64,000 nt of DNA from Rhodanobacter glycinis (GTDB lineage: Bacteria; Pseudomonadota; Gammaproteobacteria; Xanthomonadales; Rhodanobacteraceae): NCBI RefSeq assembly GCF_900114325.1, contig NZ_FOSR01000015.1:1-64000 (forward strand). The letters are read 5' to 3'. Position numbers and translations under genes: made by a program. Position 1 is the first letter of the stretch; each line of letters starts with the position of its first letter. Below the pieces are notes generated by a model, which made no database searches, had not been told where the DNA came from, and worked only from the letters and a program-made list of their open reading frames with translations. This document shows, one piece after another, positions 1-9,825 of this stretch.

Positions 1-274
1 AGCGGAACAGCAGGTTGTAGTTCATCTGTTCCATCAGCAACCGCTCGCTGCGCACGCTGTAGACCACCTGCAGAAGCGAAGCGCGCAGGATGCGCTCCGG
101 CGGAATGGATGGCCGGCCGCCTTCGGCGTAGCGTTCGCCGAGCAGGCCATCCAACTCGCCCAGAATGGTGTCCACCAGCACGCGTAGCTTACGGATCGGG
201 TGATCGGTCGGCACGCGATCCTCGACTGAAACGTACGAGAACATGCCAAGCTGTTGGACGTCAGGACTGCGCAT
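1..274 (-). CDS. IS5-type transposase, N-terminal part (cut by window edge)
   Basis: Reading from an ATG at 274 on the minus strand gives 91 residues that run off the left edge. The segments MFSYVSVEDRVPTDHPIRK and GRPSIPPERILRASLLQ are in the order expected for the DUF772 N-terminal domain of IS5/IS1182-type DDE transposases. The catalytic DDE part would lie beyond base 1, so it is not possible to say whether the element is intact. No strong Shine-Dalgarno precedes the ATG, which is common for transposases. The neighbour at 370 is a probable foreign gene, which fits an insertion-prone spot. Family assignment is from motif recognition; the exact IS name cannot be given. Confidence 0.8.
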   Translation of the reverse strand, partial: MRSPDVQQLGMFSYVSVEDRVPTDHPIRKLRVLVDTILGELDGLLGERYAEGGRPSIPPERILRASLLQVVYSVRSERLLMEQMNYNLLFR

Positions 275-346
275 CGAGGGGAAGCCTTGCGATTGATCGA
301 GCCTATGACAGTCGGCTCGGGCGAGAGTTTCTCAACAGCCTGCTAG
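1..346 (-). mobile_element. Right-hand part of an IS5-like insertion sequence (partial)
   Basis: The transposase start at 274 is followed outward by about 70 bases ending near the segment at 326-345. Read on the minus strand this is CTAGCAGGCTGTTGAGAAAC, which resembles terminal inverted repeats of IS5/IS1182-like elements (GCAGGCTGTTGAAAAA type). The other end lies outside the window, so neither the inverted repeat pair nor a target duplication can be verified. The boundary is an inference. Confidence 0.45.
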
Positions 347-369
347 AGCGACCAAAGTAAAGAAACGAC

Positions 370-1197
370 ATGACCGCGAAGCTTCCCCTTGCCCCAACAG
401 TCAGCTATCCAGCAGTGGGCAGGTGCGTCTATTGCGGGACGAGTAATGGCCCATTGAGCAAGGAGCACATCCTCCCGCGCGGACTCAACGGAAACTTTGT
501 CTTGCCGGAGGCAAGCTGCAAGGCCTGCGCGAAAATCACGTCTGAGGTAGAACGGCGAGTGCTAAGAGGCTTCCTGGAACACGGGCGGTTGGCTTTGGGC
601 CTGGCATCTCGACATAAGAAACGTGCACGGCCCACTTCGCTGCCGGCAACCCTGATCAAAGCCGATGAATCGATCTTGGAAAAAGAACTACCCATCGTCG
701 ACAGCCTTCAGGTGGTGCACCTACCCGTCTTCATTCCGCCGCTCTGCCTGGGTGGTCACTCTCGTGGCGAGAACCCGGAAAGTCTGGAAATCATGGCCTT
801 CGACACGCTGCACATCGGGGATCCCAGCAAGAGCCTGCGTGACCATTCAGCCGTAGGCATCCGATTCGAAGATCCCATGGACGTGTGGGCTTTCGTGCGA
901 ATGTTGGGCAAGATCGCGCACTGCTACCACATTGCGGAGAAAGGCTGGTTCCCACTCGTTGAAAGTCCGGTGTTGCCGGTTGTGCTTGAGGTGAGCAATC
1001 GAGCAAAGGAGTGGATCGGGAGCCTTGATGCCAACTCACTTGAGAAGCCAGGAAGCCAAGCCCTCCATCTCATGAACGTCACGGACCTCACCGCCCCCGA
1101 TGGATCTGTTTGCTCGGTGGTGAGGATCAAACTGTTCGCGCCCATGAAAGGCCCAACGTATGCGGTGGCGACTCGGCTACAACCACCCCTGCGTTAA
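370..1197 (+). CDS. Putative HNH-type (HNH_5-like) protein
   Basis: 275 residues with a zinc-ribbon and HNH-like N-terminus: CVYCG at about residues 19-23, then LSKEHILPRGLNGN (31-44), then LPEASCKACAKITSEVE (47-63). The CxxC, SKEHILP and CxxC spacing is that of HNH_5-type nuclease domains, in which the EH pair supplies a metal or catalytic histidine. The remaining 200 residues match nothing I recognise. The gene starts about 25 bases beyond the presumed IS end and is visibly more A/T-rich than its neighbours, which suggests horizontal acquisition. Nuclease activity is inferred from the motif only. It may be an orphan of a defence or mobile module, but no partner genes are present in the window. 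Confidence 0.6.
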   Translation: MTAKLPLAPTVSYPAVGRCVYCGTSNGPLSKEHILPRGLNGNFVLPEASCKACAKITSEVERRVLRGFLEHGRLALGLASRHKKRARPTSLPATLIKADESILEKELPIVDSLQVVHLPVFIPPLCLGGHSRGENPESLEIMAFDTLHIGDPSKSLRDHSAVGIRFEDPMDVWAFVRMLGKIAHCYHIAEKGWFPLVESPVLPVVLEVSNRAKEWIGSLDANSLEKPGSQALHLMNVTDLTAPDGSVCSVVRIKLFAPMKGPTYAVATRLQPPLR

Positions 1198-1307
1198 ATA
1201 CCACGCGAACAGGCTTGTGCAAACAGACAAAGCGGACGCACTAAAGATAAATCCGCAACATCCTTGAAGTGCCACCCCCACTTGCTTCCCCCACTCCATT
1301 GCCCGCC

Positions 1308-1865
1308 ATGTCCATCACCCTCACCCCTTTCGCCCGTGCCCGCCTGTTCCCGCGCGATCGCCGCCGCAGTGCCATCCAGGATTGCAGCGCCGAGGCATTC
1401 GAGCGGCGCCTCAACGCCGAGGCGCCGCTGAAGGTGCTGGACGGCTACGCCCCATTCTGCAAGCTGCATGTGCATCGCAACTGGACCAGTACGCGCTGCA
1501 CCGCCACGCCGATCACCGAGACCAACCGCCACCTGTTGCGCTCGGCGTACGAAGCGCGCAGCCGCGAGGAGCTGCCGGTGCTGGTGCGCTGGTTCGAGGG
1601 TATCGAGCCGCCGGTGGCCAACTATCTGCTGCCGATTCTGTACAGCCGCGAGCAACTGGCGAAGGAAGGCGCGCCGATCGATGCCGACTGGGGCGTGGTC
1701 GGCTGCCTGTACACGATGGCGCCGGAGGAAATCCCGATGGTGCCGATCACCATGCTGCGCAATGCGCTGGGTGTGGCCGAAGGTGGCTCGGGCGTGCCAC
1801 TGGACCGCAAGGCGTATCGGCGTGCGGTGGCGTTCTGGGAAGGGCACGCGAACTGGCGCGGATAA
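1308..1865 (+). CDS. DUF3228 family protein
   Basis: 185 residues from the ATG at 1308 (MSITLTPFARARLFPRD); an in-frame start at 1269 would add 13 proline-rich residues unlike the family and is not used. The central part (FCKLHVHRNWTSTRCTATPI, then WFEGIEPPVANYLLPILYSR and DWGVVGCLYT) looks like the DUF3228 family, small bacterial proteins of unknown function. No catalytic motif, signal peptide or membrane segment is seen. It is followed after 73 bases by a metallo-beta-lactamase fold gene on the same strand; co-transcription is possible. The family name is recognised; function is unknown. Confidence 0.7.
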   Translation: MSITLTPFARARLFPRDRRRSAIQDCSAEAFERRLNAEAPLKVLDGYAPFCKLHVHRNWTSTRCTATPITETNRHLLRSAYEARSREELPVLVRWFEGIEPPVANYLLPILYSREQLAKEGAPIDADWGVVGCLYTMAPEEIPMVPITMLRNALGVAEGGSGVPLDRKAYRRAVAFWEGHANWRG

Positions 1866-1938
1866 TCCCTGGCCCTTGATTTGTGCCTGCGCCGTACGCA
1901 TTCCTCGGATGTGCTGCACCCGTCACAGGAATCACGCC

Positions 1939-3078
1939 ATGCGATCTTTCGGCAAGCCCGCCCAGGGCGAACGTCTCGAACGTCTGCACGATCTGCCGCT
2001 GTGGGATGGCGAACGGCTGCGCAATATCCATCCGGTGTTGCCCGGTTTGCGCGATGCGTCCGCGCCGCGGCCGACCATCCGTGACTTTGTCTTTGGTGGC
2101 GCGGATCGCACCCCGCCAGCGCCACTGCCTGCCGATGATCCCCGGGCGACATGGCTGAAACGGCCGACCAGCGGATTGCGCGCGACCTGGCTGGGCCATT
2201 CCACCGTATTGCTGGAGATCGATGGCTGGCGCGTGCTGACCGACCCGGTGTGGGGCCAGCGCGCCTCGCCATTCACCCTGCTCGGCCCGAAGCGCTTCCA
2301 GCCGGTACCGGTGAACCTGCGCGACCTGCCGCACATCGATGCGGTGGTGATTTCGCATGACCACTACGATCACCTGGACTATCCGACCATCCGCGCGCTG
2401 GCGAAATCGGAGGTTCCCTTCATCACCTCGCTCGGCGTGGGTGCCCATCTGGAAGCCTGGGGCATTGCCCCGACGCGCATCACCGAATTGACCTGGTGGC
2501 AGACCCACCGCGTGCCGGGCACCGGCCTGGACATCACCGCCGCGCCGTCGCAGCACTTCTCCGGACGCGGCCTGAAGGATCGCAACCAGACACTGTGGTC
2601 GTCACTGGTGATGCAGGGTGAACGCCACAGCGTGTTCTTCAGCGGTGACACCGGCCTTACCAACGAATACGAAGCCATCCGCGATCGGCTGGGTCCGTTC
2701 GACCTGGTGATGCTGGAGGTTGGCGCGTTCCATCCCTCGTGGGGCGACATCCACCTGGGTCCGGAAAATGCGTTGAAGGCGCACGCGATGCTCGGCGGTG
2801 GCGTGCTGATGCCAGTGCACTGGGGCACGTTCGCGCTGTCCACGCACGCCTGGGACGAACCGGTGGAAACCCTGCTGTCGCAAGCTGATCCGCGATACGC
2901 GCATTTGCTGCTGCCCCATCTCGGCCAAGCGGTGGAGCCGGCGGAACGGCGACCGGCAACGCCGTGGTGGCGCAGCGGCGATGACCGCATTGAGCGAAAG
3001 CACGCGGTCGAGCCGGACCCTGTCGAGACTTCCGAGGCGGAACGCCTTGCAGGCTCGGTGCCCTGGCCGCTCGACTGA
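1939..3078 (+). CDS. Metallo-beta-lactamase fold hydrolase (NAPE-PLD/UlaG-like)
   Basis: 379 residues from the ATG at 1939 (MRSFGKPAQGERLERL). The segment LRATWLGHSTVLLEIDGWRV is followed by VISHDHYDHLD, the HxHxDH zinc signature, then FFSGDTG and the late histidine in PVHWGTF. This order is typical of the beta-lactamase_2 group that includes N-acyl-phosphatidylethanolamine phospholipase D and UlaG-type lactonases; the WGHST..TDPVW arrangement favours the NAPE-PLD-like branch. No signal peptide is evident, so it is probably cytoplasmic. The C-terminal 40 residues are charged and low in homology. The true substrate cannot be read from the sequence. Confidence 0.8.
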   Translation: MRSFGKPAQGERLERLHDLPLWDGERLRNIHPVLPGLRDASAPRPTIRDFVFGGADRTPPAPLPADDPRATWLKRPTSGLRATWLGHSTVLLEIDGWRVLTDPVWGQRASPFTLLGPKRFQPVPVNLRDLPHIDAVVISHDHYDHLDYPTIRALAKSEVPFITSLGVGAHLEAWGIAPTRITELTWWQTHRVPGTGLDITAAPSQHFSGRGLKDRNQTLWSSLVMQGERHSVFFSGDTGLTNEYEAIRDRLGPFDLVMLEVGAFHPSWGDIHLGPENALKAHAMLGGGVLMPVHWGTFALSTHAWDEPVETLLSQADPRYAHLLLPHLGQAVEPAERRPATPWWRSGDDRIERKHAVEPDPVETSEAERLAGSVPWPLD

Positions 3079-3162
3079 TCGGGCCGGGATGCTCGGAGCG
3101 ATAACCCGCGAGCCCGCCGCATGGAAAGCCCGGAGTTTCAGCGATGCCGTAACCCAACACCA

Positions 3163-3242
3163 GTAGGAGCCCGCTCGCGGGCGATGCTCTTGCTCTGGCG
3201 CCCGTTGAAGGCAAAGAGCATCGCCCGCGAGCGTGCTCCTAC
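3163..3242. repeat. REP-like long palindrome (GTAGGAGC family)
   Basis: Left arm GTAGGAGCCCGCTCGCGG continues GCGATGCTCTT; the right arm ends GCGAGCGTGCTCCTAC. The arms of about 30 bases pair with one mismatch and a one-base shift, around a loop of about 17. It sits between the convergent ends of the MBL-fold gene and the YahK-like gene. Related half or whole copies occur at 6730-6755, 27019-27089 and 54555-54574. It could also serve as a bidirectional transcription stop. Confidence 0.8.
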
Positions 3243-3260
3243 ATGGGACGCAGGCGAGAC

Positions 3261-4313
3261 TCAGCCAGCCAGCGTGCTGCTGTCGATGACGAAGCGGTAT
3301 TTCACGTCGCCCTTGAGCATGCGTTCGTACGCGTCGTTGATCTTCTGCACCGGGATCATCTCGATATCCGAGACGATGCCCTTCTCCGCACAGAAATCCA
3401 GCATTTCCTGGGTTTCGGCGATGCCGCCGATCATCGAACCGGCGATGGCGCGGCGCTTGAAGATCAAGTTGCCGATGTTCGGCGTCGGATGCGGATGCTC
3501 CGGCACGCCTACCAGCACCAGCGTGCCATCGCGTTTGAGCAGTGCGGTATACGCATCCAGCGAGTGGCTGGCGGCGACGGTGTTGAGGATGAGATCGAAG
3601 CTGCTTGCGTGCGCCTTCATCTCGGCGGCGTTGCGCGACACCACCACCTCGTCCGCGCCAAGATCCAGTGCCGCCTGACGCTTGTTCTCCGAGGTGGTGA
3701 AGGCAACCACGTGTGCACCCATCGCGTGCGCAAGCTTCACGCCCATGTGGCCGAGCCCGCCGATGCCGACCACACCCACTTTCTTGCCCGGACCAACATT
3801 CCAGCGGCGCAGCGGCGAATACGTGGTGATGCCCGCGCACAACAGCGGCGCGACCGCCGCGAGCTGATCTTCCGGATGGTGGATCTTCAGCACGAATTTC
3901 CGGTCGACCACGATGCGCTGGGAATAGCCGCCCAGCGTGTGTCCCGGCGCGTCCTTGGTGCGGCCGTTGTAGGTGCCGACCATGCCGTTTTCGCAGTATT
4001 GCTCCAGGCCTTCCTCGCAGGACGCGCAGTGCTGGCAGCTGCCGACCATGCAGCCGATACCCACGGTGTCGCCGACCTTGAAGCCGGTCACGTCGCTGCC
4101 CACGGCGCTGACATGGCCCACGATCTCGTGGCCGGGTACGCACGGATACAGCGTGCCGGACCATTCGGAACGCACGGTGTGCAGATCGGAATGACAGACA
4201 CCGCAGTATGCGATGTCGATCTGCACATCCTGCGAGCCGGGTGCGCGGCGCTCGATGTCGATGGCTTGCAGCGGCTTGTCGGCGGCGTGTGCGCCATAGG
4301 CTTTGGTGGTCAT
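3261..4313 (-). CDS. yahK: Zinc-dependent NADP alcohol dehydrogenase / aldehyde reductase, YahK-like
   Basis: 350 residues, close in length and sequence to E. coli YahK, a broad-range NADPH-dependent aldehyde reductase of the cinnamyl-alcohol dehydrogenase group. Catalytic zinc ligands are visible in CGVCHSD (C37) and GHE (H62). The structural zinc cysteines are C93, C96, C99 and C107. The Rossmann glycines lie in GVVGIGGLGHMG, and the C-terminus RFVIDSSTL is typical. The ATG at 4313 is chosen because GAGGAG lies seven bases upstream; the reading frame extends 26 residues further without homology. The aldo/keto reductase gene lies upstream on the same strand about 190 bases away. A role in reducing toxic aldehydes is inferred from family and context. 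Confidence 0.9.
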   Translation of the reverse strand: MTTKAYGAHAADKPLQAIDIERRAPGSQDVQIDIAYCGVCHSDLHTVRSEWSGTLYPCVPGHEIVGHVSAVGSDVTGFKVGDTVGIGCMVGSCQHCASCEEGLEQYCENGMVGTYNGRTKDAPGHTLGGYSQRIVVDRKFVLKIHHPEDQLAAVAPLLCAGITTYSPLRRWNVGPGKKVGVVGIGGLGHMGVKLAHAMGAHVVAFTTSENKRQAALDLGADEVVVSRNAAEMKAHASSFDLILNTVAASHSLDAYTALLKRDGTLVLVGVPEHPHPTPNIGNLIFKRRAIAGSMIGGIAETQEMLDFCAEKGIVSDIEMIPVQKINDAYERMLKGDVKYRFVIDSSTLAG

Positions 4314-4507
4314 GCAATGCTCCTCGGGGATGGGTGGGGGAAACCAGGGTGCCGGAGCGACACGATATGCCTCATCGGCCGCCGCCTCCACCCATTCAGG
4401 GACTTTGCGCGTAGGCCGCGATATGGGTCAACGCCGCGATAGGCATGGCGCCATGCCTGCCGTGGGGATGGGAATGGCCGCCGATGATGCCACCTGCATG
4501 CGCGGCA

Positions 4508-5773
<1,266 letters not shown>

Positions 5774-6667
5774 ATGCCACGCGAGAACTACAACGACCTG
5801 CTGGCCTTCCTCGCCGTGGCGCGCGAACGCAGTTTCACCCGCGCCGCGGCGCAACTCGGTGTCTCCCAGTCGGCGCTCAGCCATACCATTCGCGGGCTTG
5901 AAGCCCGGCTCGGCCTGCGCCTGCTCACTCGAACCACGCGCAATGTCGCGCCCACCGAAGCGGGCGAGCGCCTGTTCCGCGAGCTGACACCGAACTTCGA
6001 GGACATCGATGCAGCCCTCGCCCATCTGAGCGAACTGCGCGACAAGCCCAGCGGCACCATTCGCATCACCACCGGCGAACACGCCGCCAGCGCCATCCTG
6101 TGGCCAGTGCTGCAGAAACTGCTGCCGGATTACCCGGACATCCGCGTCGAAGTGATCAGCGATTCCAGCCTCACCGATATCGTGGCCGATCGTTTCGACG
6201 CCGGCATCCGCCTCGGCGAACAGGTGGCCAACGACATGATCGCCGTACCCATCGGGCCGCCGATGCGCATGGCCGTGGTCGGCTCACCGGATTATCTGGC
6301 GTCACACCCCAAGCCGAAAACGCCGCGCGACCTCACCCGTCATGACTGCATCAACCTGCGTTTCCTCACCCGTGGCGGCCTGTACGCGTGGGAGTTCGAA
6401 AAGCACGGCCACCCGCTGAACGTGCGGGTTGAAGGCCGGCTGACCTTCAACAACACCCGTCACATCCTTGCCGCCGCACGCGACGGCTTCGGTCTGGCTT
6501 GCGTGCCCGAGGGCATCGTCAAGGCCGACCTCGCCAGCGGCAAACTGCAGCGCGTACTCGCCGACTGGTGCCCACCCTTCCCCGGCTACCACCTCTACTA
6601 CCCGAGTCGGCGGCAACCTTCGCCAGCGTTCTCATTGTTGGTGGAAGCGCTGCGGCAGCAAGCCTGA
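5774..6667 (+). CDS. LysR-family transcriptional regulator
   Basis: 297 residues from the ATG at 5774 (MPRENYNDLLAFLAVAR); an upstream in-frame start at 5741 would add 11 atypical residues. The winged helix-turn-helix is in FTRAAAQLGVSQSALSHTIR (about residues 19-38), followed by the LysR linker. The substrate-binding domain includes the FVNLRF-type segment CINLRFLTRGGLYAWEF and FGLACVPEGI. It resembles the large clade that controls divergent oxidoreductase genes (YafC/DmlR-like). The aldo/keto reductase and YahK-like genes are divergent and are its likely targets. The inducer is unknown. Confidence 0.88.
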   Translation: MPRENYNDLLAFLAVARERSFTRAAAQLGVSQSALSHTIRGLEARLGLRLLTRTTRNVAPTEAGERLFRELTPNFEDIDAALAHLSELRDKPSGTIRITTGEHAASAILWPVLQKLLPDYPDIRVEVISDSSLTDIVADRFDAGIRLGEQVANDMIAVPIGPPMRMAVVGSPDYLASHPKPKTPRDLTRHDCINLRFLTRGGLYAWEFEKHGHPLNVRVEGRLTFNNTRHILAAARDGFGLACVPEGIVKADLASGKLQRVLADWCPPFPGYHLYYPSRRQPSPAFSLLVEALRQQA

Positions 6668-6729
6668 CGCCTGGCGCCCACGCGCCACGGAGCACCTCGA
6701 AAACCTGCGCGCGTCACCCAACCCAAAAT

Positions 6730-6755
6730 CCTTCGCGCACAAGGTGCGCTCCCAC
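6730..6755. repeat. Half copy of the REP-like palindrome
   Basis: CCTTCGCGCACAAGGTGCGC followed by TCCCAC; on the other strand it begins GTGGGAGCGCACC, matching the arm of the 27019-27089 copy. It lies between the convergent LysR and serine hydrolase genes. Confidence 0.5.
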
Positions 6756-6793
6756 AAGGAATCCGGATGTTACGGAAAGACTTCGAGTAGCCC

Positions 6794-8008
6794 TCAATGC
6801 GCCGACCGTACCGGTTGCGCATCCACTGCACGCTTGACGGTAGCCACGAAGTCGCGCCGTGCGGCGACCAGTGCATCGGAGGTGGCATGCGGCCATGCCG
6901 CGACCTGGGCGATCACCAAGTCACGCGCGGGATCGACGTAGACCATCTGGCCGAAGATGCCGATGGCGGCGTAGCTGCCGTCCTTGTCGGTCCACCACAG
7001 GTAGCCGTAACCGCGATCCGGCGAATCGACGTTTTCCTGATGGCGAATGGCGCCGTGCAGCCACGCGCTGGCCACCACTTGCTTGCCGTCGATGCGCCCG
7101 CCGCCGAGCATGAATTGCCCCAGTCGCGCGTAATCACCCAGCGTGGCCGACAGCCCGCTGCCGCCGGTATCGCTGCCATCGCATTCGTCCTTGATCCAGA
7201 ACGCATCGGAAGCCATGCCGTAGGGCTTCCACACCGTTTGCGAAAGGTAAGCTGCCAGCGAACGATGCGTGGCACGCTGCACCAGGATGCCGAGCAGATC
7301 GGTTTCGGCGGTGTTGTAGTTCCAGTGCGTACCGGCCGGCCATTGCCGCGGCATCTTCATCAGGTACGACAGCACGTGTGCGCGGCCATTGGCACAAGCG
7401 CCCATGTACATCTGCGCCACATCGGACTTGGCATCGGCGTAATCCTCGTTCCAGCGCACGCCCGAGGTCATGGTCAGCAACTGTTGCACGGTGACATCGG
7501 CGTAGGCGGTACCGCGCAGTTCCGGGATATACGTGCCCAATGTGTCCTGCATGCTGTGGATGTAACCCTGCTGCAAGGCGATGCCGAGCAAGGTGGACGT
7601 GACCGACTTGGCCACCGAGAACGAGGTCCAGCGCTGCGTCGGCCCGAACCCCAGCGCGTAGCGTTGCAGGCGCACGCGGCCATGCTGCAGCACCATCACG
7701 CCGGCCACGTGGTACCTGGCCATGTAGTCAGCCAGCCACGCCGGATCGCCCTTCCCACCCAGTGACAGCGGCTTGCCTTGCGGTAGCGCGTGGACGTGCG
7801 AGGCATGCGCGACGCGATCGCTGGGGAACCGCGCATTCATCTGCCGAAAGCGGGATTCGCGCTGCGCCTGGGTCCAGAACAGCACGGCCTCGCGCTGCTG
7901 ACCGATCGTCGGGGTACTTGTCGGCGTCGCCTCGCCGGCCATCGAGGGCACGGCGATGGATACGCACAACACGGCGGCCAACAGGCAGCGACTGATCTTC
8001 GAATACAT
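6794..8008 (-). CDS. Exported serine hydrolase, class C beta-lactamase-like
   Basis: 404 residues. Residues 1-24 (KISRCLLAAVLCVSIAVPSMAG) form a clear Sec signal peptide, so the enzyme is periplasmic or secreted. The catalytic SxxK is in SFSVAKSVTST, and the second motif Tyr-x-Asn-like is WNYNTAETDLLG. The C-terminal segment GYGYLWWTD is where class C enzymes carry the KTG-like strand; a clear KTG is missing, which favours an esterase or D-aminopeptidase over a true beta-lactamase. It is convergent with the LysR gene. The substrate is not predictable. Confidence 0.85.
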   Translation of the reverse strand: MYSKISRCLLAAVLCVSIAVPSMAGEATPTSTPTIGQQREAVLFWTQAQRESRFRQMNARFPSDRVAHASHVHALPQGKPLSLGGKGDPAWLADYMARYHVAGVMVLQHGRVRLQRYALGFGPTQRWTSFSVAKSVTSTLLGIALQQGYIHSMQDTLGTYIPELRGTAYADVTVQQLLTMTSGVRWNEDYADAKSDVAQMYMGACANGRAHVLSYLMKMPRQWPAGTHWNYNTAETDLLGILVQRATHRSLAAYLSQTVWKPYGMASDAFWIKDECDGSDTGGSGLSATLGDYARLGQFMLGGGRIDGKQVVASAWLHGAIRHQENVDSPDRGYGYLWWTDKDGSYAAIGIFGQMVYVDPARDLVIAQVAAWPHATSDALVAARRDFVATVKRAVDAQPVRSAH

Positions 8009-8253
8009 GCTGGCGTGTACCTGGCAATGGCGAAGTCGTCATTTTAACGCGCATGTTGGTATGACTCGGGACTCAGGTGACGGAGCGCTTCGCGCCATGG
8101 GTGCTCGTCAGATCGTCCTGCAACACCGACTGTTCCATCCAAGAAAACGCCTATCGCGTCGATTGAAAAAACCGAATGGCCTGCCTGTGCCGTCGCAGGC
8201 ACACTCGATGAACAAAGCCACTCCCCTCCCCATTCGCCAAAAGGAACTACGCC

Positions 8254-9753
8254 ATGTCCGATTCCACGAGCAAGCCTGCAGGCGCATCCACCACCGGTGC
8301 CGGCGCCCCCGCCGTCAGTGACCGCAATTCGCTGACCGTCGGCGCCAATGGCCCGATCCTGCTGCACGACACGCATCTACTGGAGCAATTGGCGCACTTC
8401 AACCGCGAGAAGGTGCCCGAGCGCCAGCCGCACGCCAAGGGCGCCGGCGCATTCGGCGTGCTGAAGGTCACCGAGGATGTTTCCCGTTACACCAAGGCCG
8501 CACTGTTCCAGCAAGGTGTGAGCACCGACATGCTGGCGCGCTTCTCCACCGTCGCCGGCGAGATGGGCAGCCCGGACACCTGGCGCGATGTGCGCGGCTT
8601 CTCGCTGAAGTTCTATACCGACGAGGGCAACTACGACCTGGTCGGCAACAACACGCCGGTGTTCTTCCTGCGCGATCCGATCAAGTTCCCGCATTTCATC
8701 CGCAGCCAGAAGCGGCTGCCGGACTCGGGTCTGCGCGACAATCACATGCAATGGGACTTCTGGACGTCCAATCCGGAAACCGCGCATCAGGTCACCTACG
8801 TGATGGGCGAACGTGGCCTGCCGCGCACCTGGCGTCACATGAACGGCTACGGCTCGCATACCTACATGTGGATCAACGCCGCCGGCGAGAAGTTCTGGGT
8901 GAAGTACCACTTCCATACCCGCCAGGGCATGGCCTTCTTCAACAACGCCGAAGCCGCCACGATGGCCGGTGAGAATGCCGACTTCCATCGCGCCGACCTG
9001 TTCAACGCGATCAAGCGTGGCGATTACCCCGTGTGGGATTTGTCGGTACAGGTGATGCCGTACGCCGAGGCGAAGGACTATCGCTTCAATCCGTTCGACC
9101 TGACCAAGACCTGGTCGCACAAGGATTACCCGTTGATCAAGGTCGGCACGATGACCTTGAACCGCAACCCGGAGAATTTCTTCGCGCAGATCGAGCAGGC
9201 CGCGTTCTCGCCGGGCAACACCGTGCCGGGCATCGGCCTGTCGCCTGACAAGATGCTGCTGGGTCGTGCATTCGCCTATGCTGACGCGCAGCGCCATCGC
9301 ATCGGCGCCAACTTCCACCAGTTGCCGGTGAACCAGCCCAAGGTGCCGGTGAACAGCTACCTGTTCGACGGCCAGATGGCGTATCACCACAGCGGCAGTG
9401 CGCCGGTATACGCGCCCAACAGTGGCGGGCGCCCCTGGTCCGATGACACCGGCCCGGTCGCCGATGGCTGGGAAACCGATGGCGAGATGGTGCGCAGCGC
9501 CTACACGCTGCATGCGGAAGACGACGACTTCGGTCAGGCCGGCACGTTGGTGCGCGAGATATGGAACGATGCCCAGCGCGCCCAGTTCGTCGACCAGGTC
9601 GCCGGCAGTTTGCTCGGTGGCGTGCGCAGCCCGGTGCTGGAACGCGCCTTCGAATACTGGAAAAGCGTGGACGCGAAGATCGGCCAGCAGATCGAGGACA
9701 AGGTGCGCGCCGGCAGTGCAGCGGAGCCGTCCGAGGGCATGGGCGAAAGCTGA
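8254..9753 (+). CDS. Heme catalase (monofunctional, small-subunit type)
   Basis: 499 residues, the usual length of clade 1/3 catalases. The distal histidine is His60 in [13 protein letters not shown], the distal asparagine is in [11 protein letters not shown], and the heme-ligand tyrosine is in [14 protein letters not shown], so all key residues are present. AAGGA lies upstream of the ATG. No signal peptide is seen, so it should be cytoplasmic, breaking hydrogen peroxide into water and oxygen. It has its own 245-base upstream region and ends in a convergent hairpin shared with ilvD. No OxyR gene is adjacent. The first 25 residues are a Ser/Ala/Gly-rich extension. Confidence 0.95.
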   Translation: MSDSTSKPAGASTTGAGAPAVSDRNSLTVGANGPILLHDTHLLEQLAHFNREKVPERQPHAKGAGAFGVLKVTEDVSRYTKAALFQQGVSTDMLARFSTVAGEMGSPDTWRDVRGFSLKFYTDEGNYDLVGNNTPVFFLRDPIKFPHFIRSQKRLPDSGLRDNHMQWDFWTSNPETAHQVTYVMGERGLPRTWRHMNGYGSHTYMWINAAGEKFWVKYHFHTRQGMAFFNNAEAATMAGENADFHRADLFNAIKRGDYPVWDLSVQVMPYAEAKDYRFNPFDLTKTWSHKDYPLIKVGTMTLNRNPENFFAQIEQAAFSPGNTVPGIGLSPDKMLLGRAFAYADAQRHRIGANFHQLPVNQPKVPVNSYLFDGQMAYHHSGSAPVYAPNSGGRPWSDDTGPVADGWETDGEMVRSAYTLHAEDDDFGQAGTLVREIWNDAQRAQFVDQVAGSLLGGVRSPVLERAFEYWKSVDAKIGQQIEDKVRAGSAAEPSEGMGES

Positions 9754-9772
9754 GTCCGCCTACCGTGTTGAA

Positions 9773-9818
9773 CCATCCGTGGCAGGCATCGTCAACAGCC
9801 GATGCCCGTCACGGATGG
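9773..9818. terminator. Convergent hairpin between catalase and ilvD
   Basis: CCATCCGTG pairs with CACGGATGG and GGCATCG with CGATGCC, separated by a three-base internal loop on each side; the apical loop is about seven bases. It lies between two converging genes. No U-tract follows, so its efficiency as a terminator is uncertain. Confidence 0.6.
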
Positions 9819-9825
9819 CCGACGC

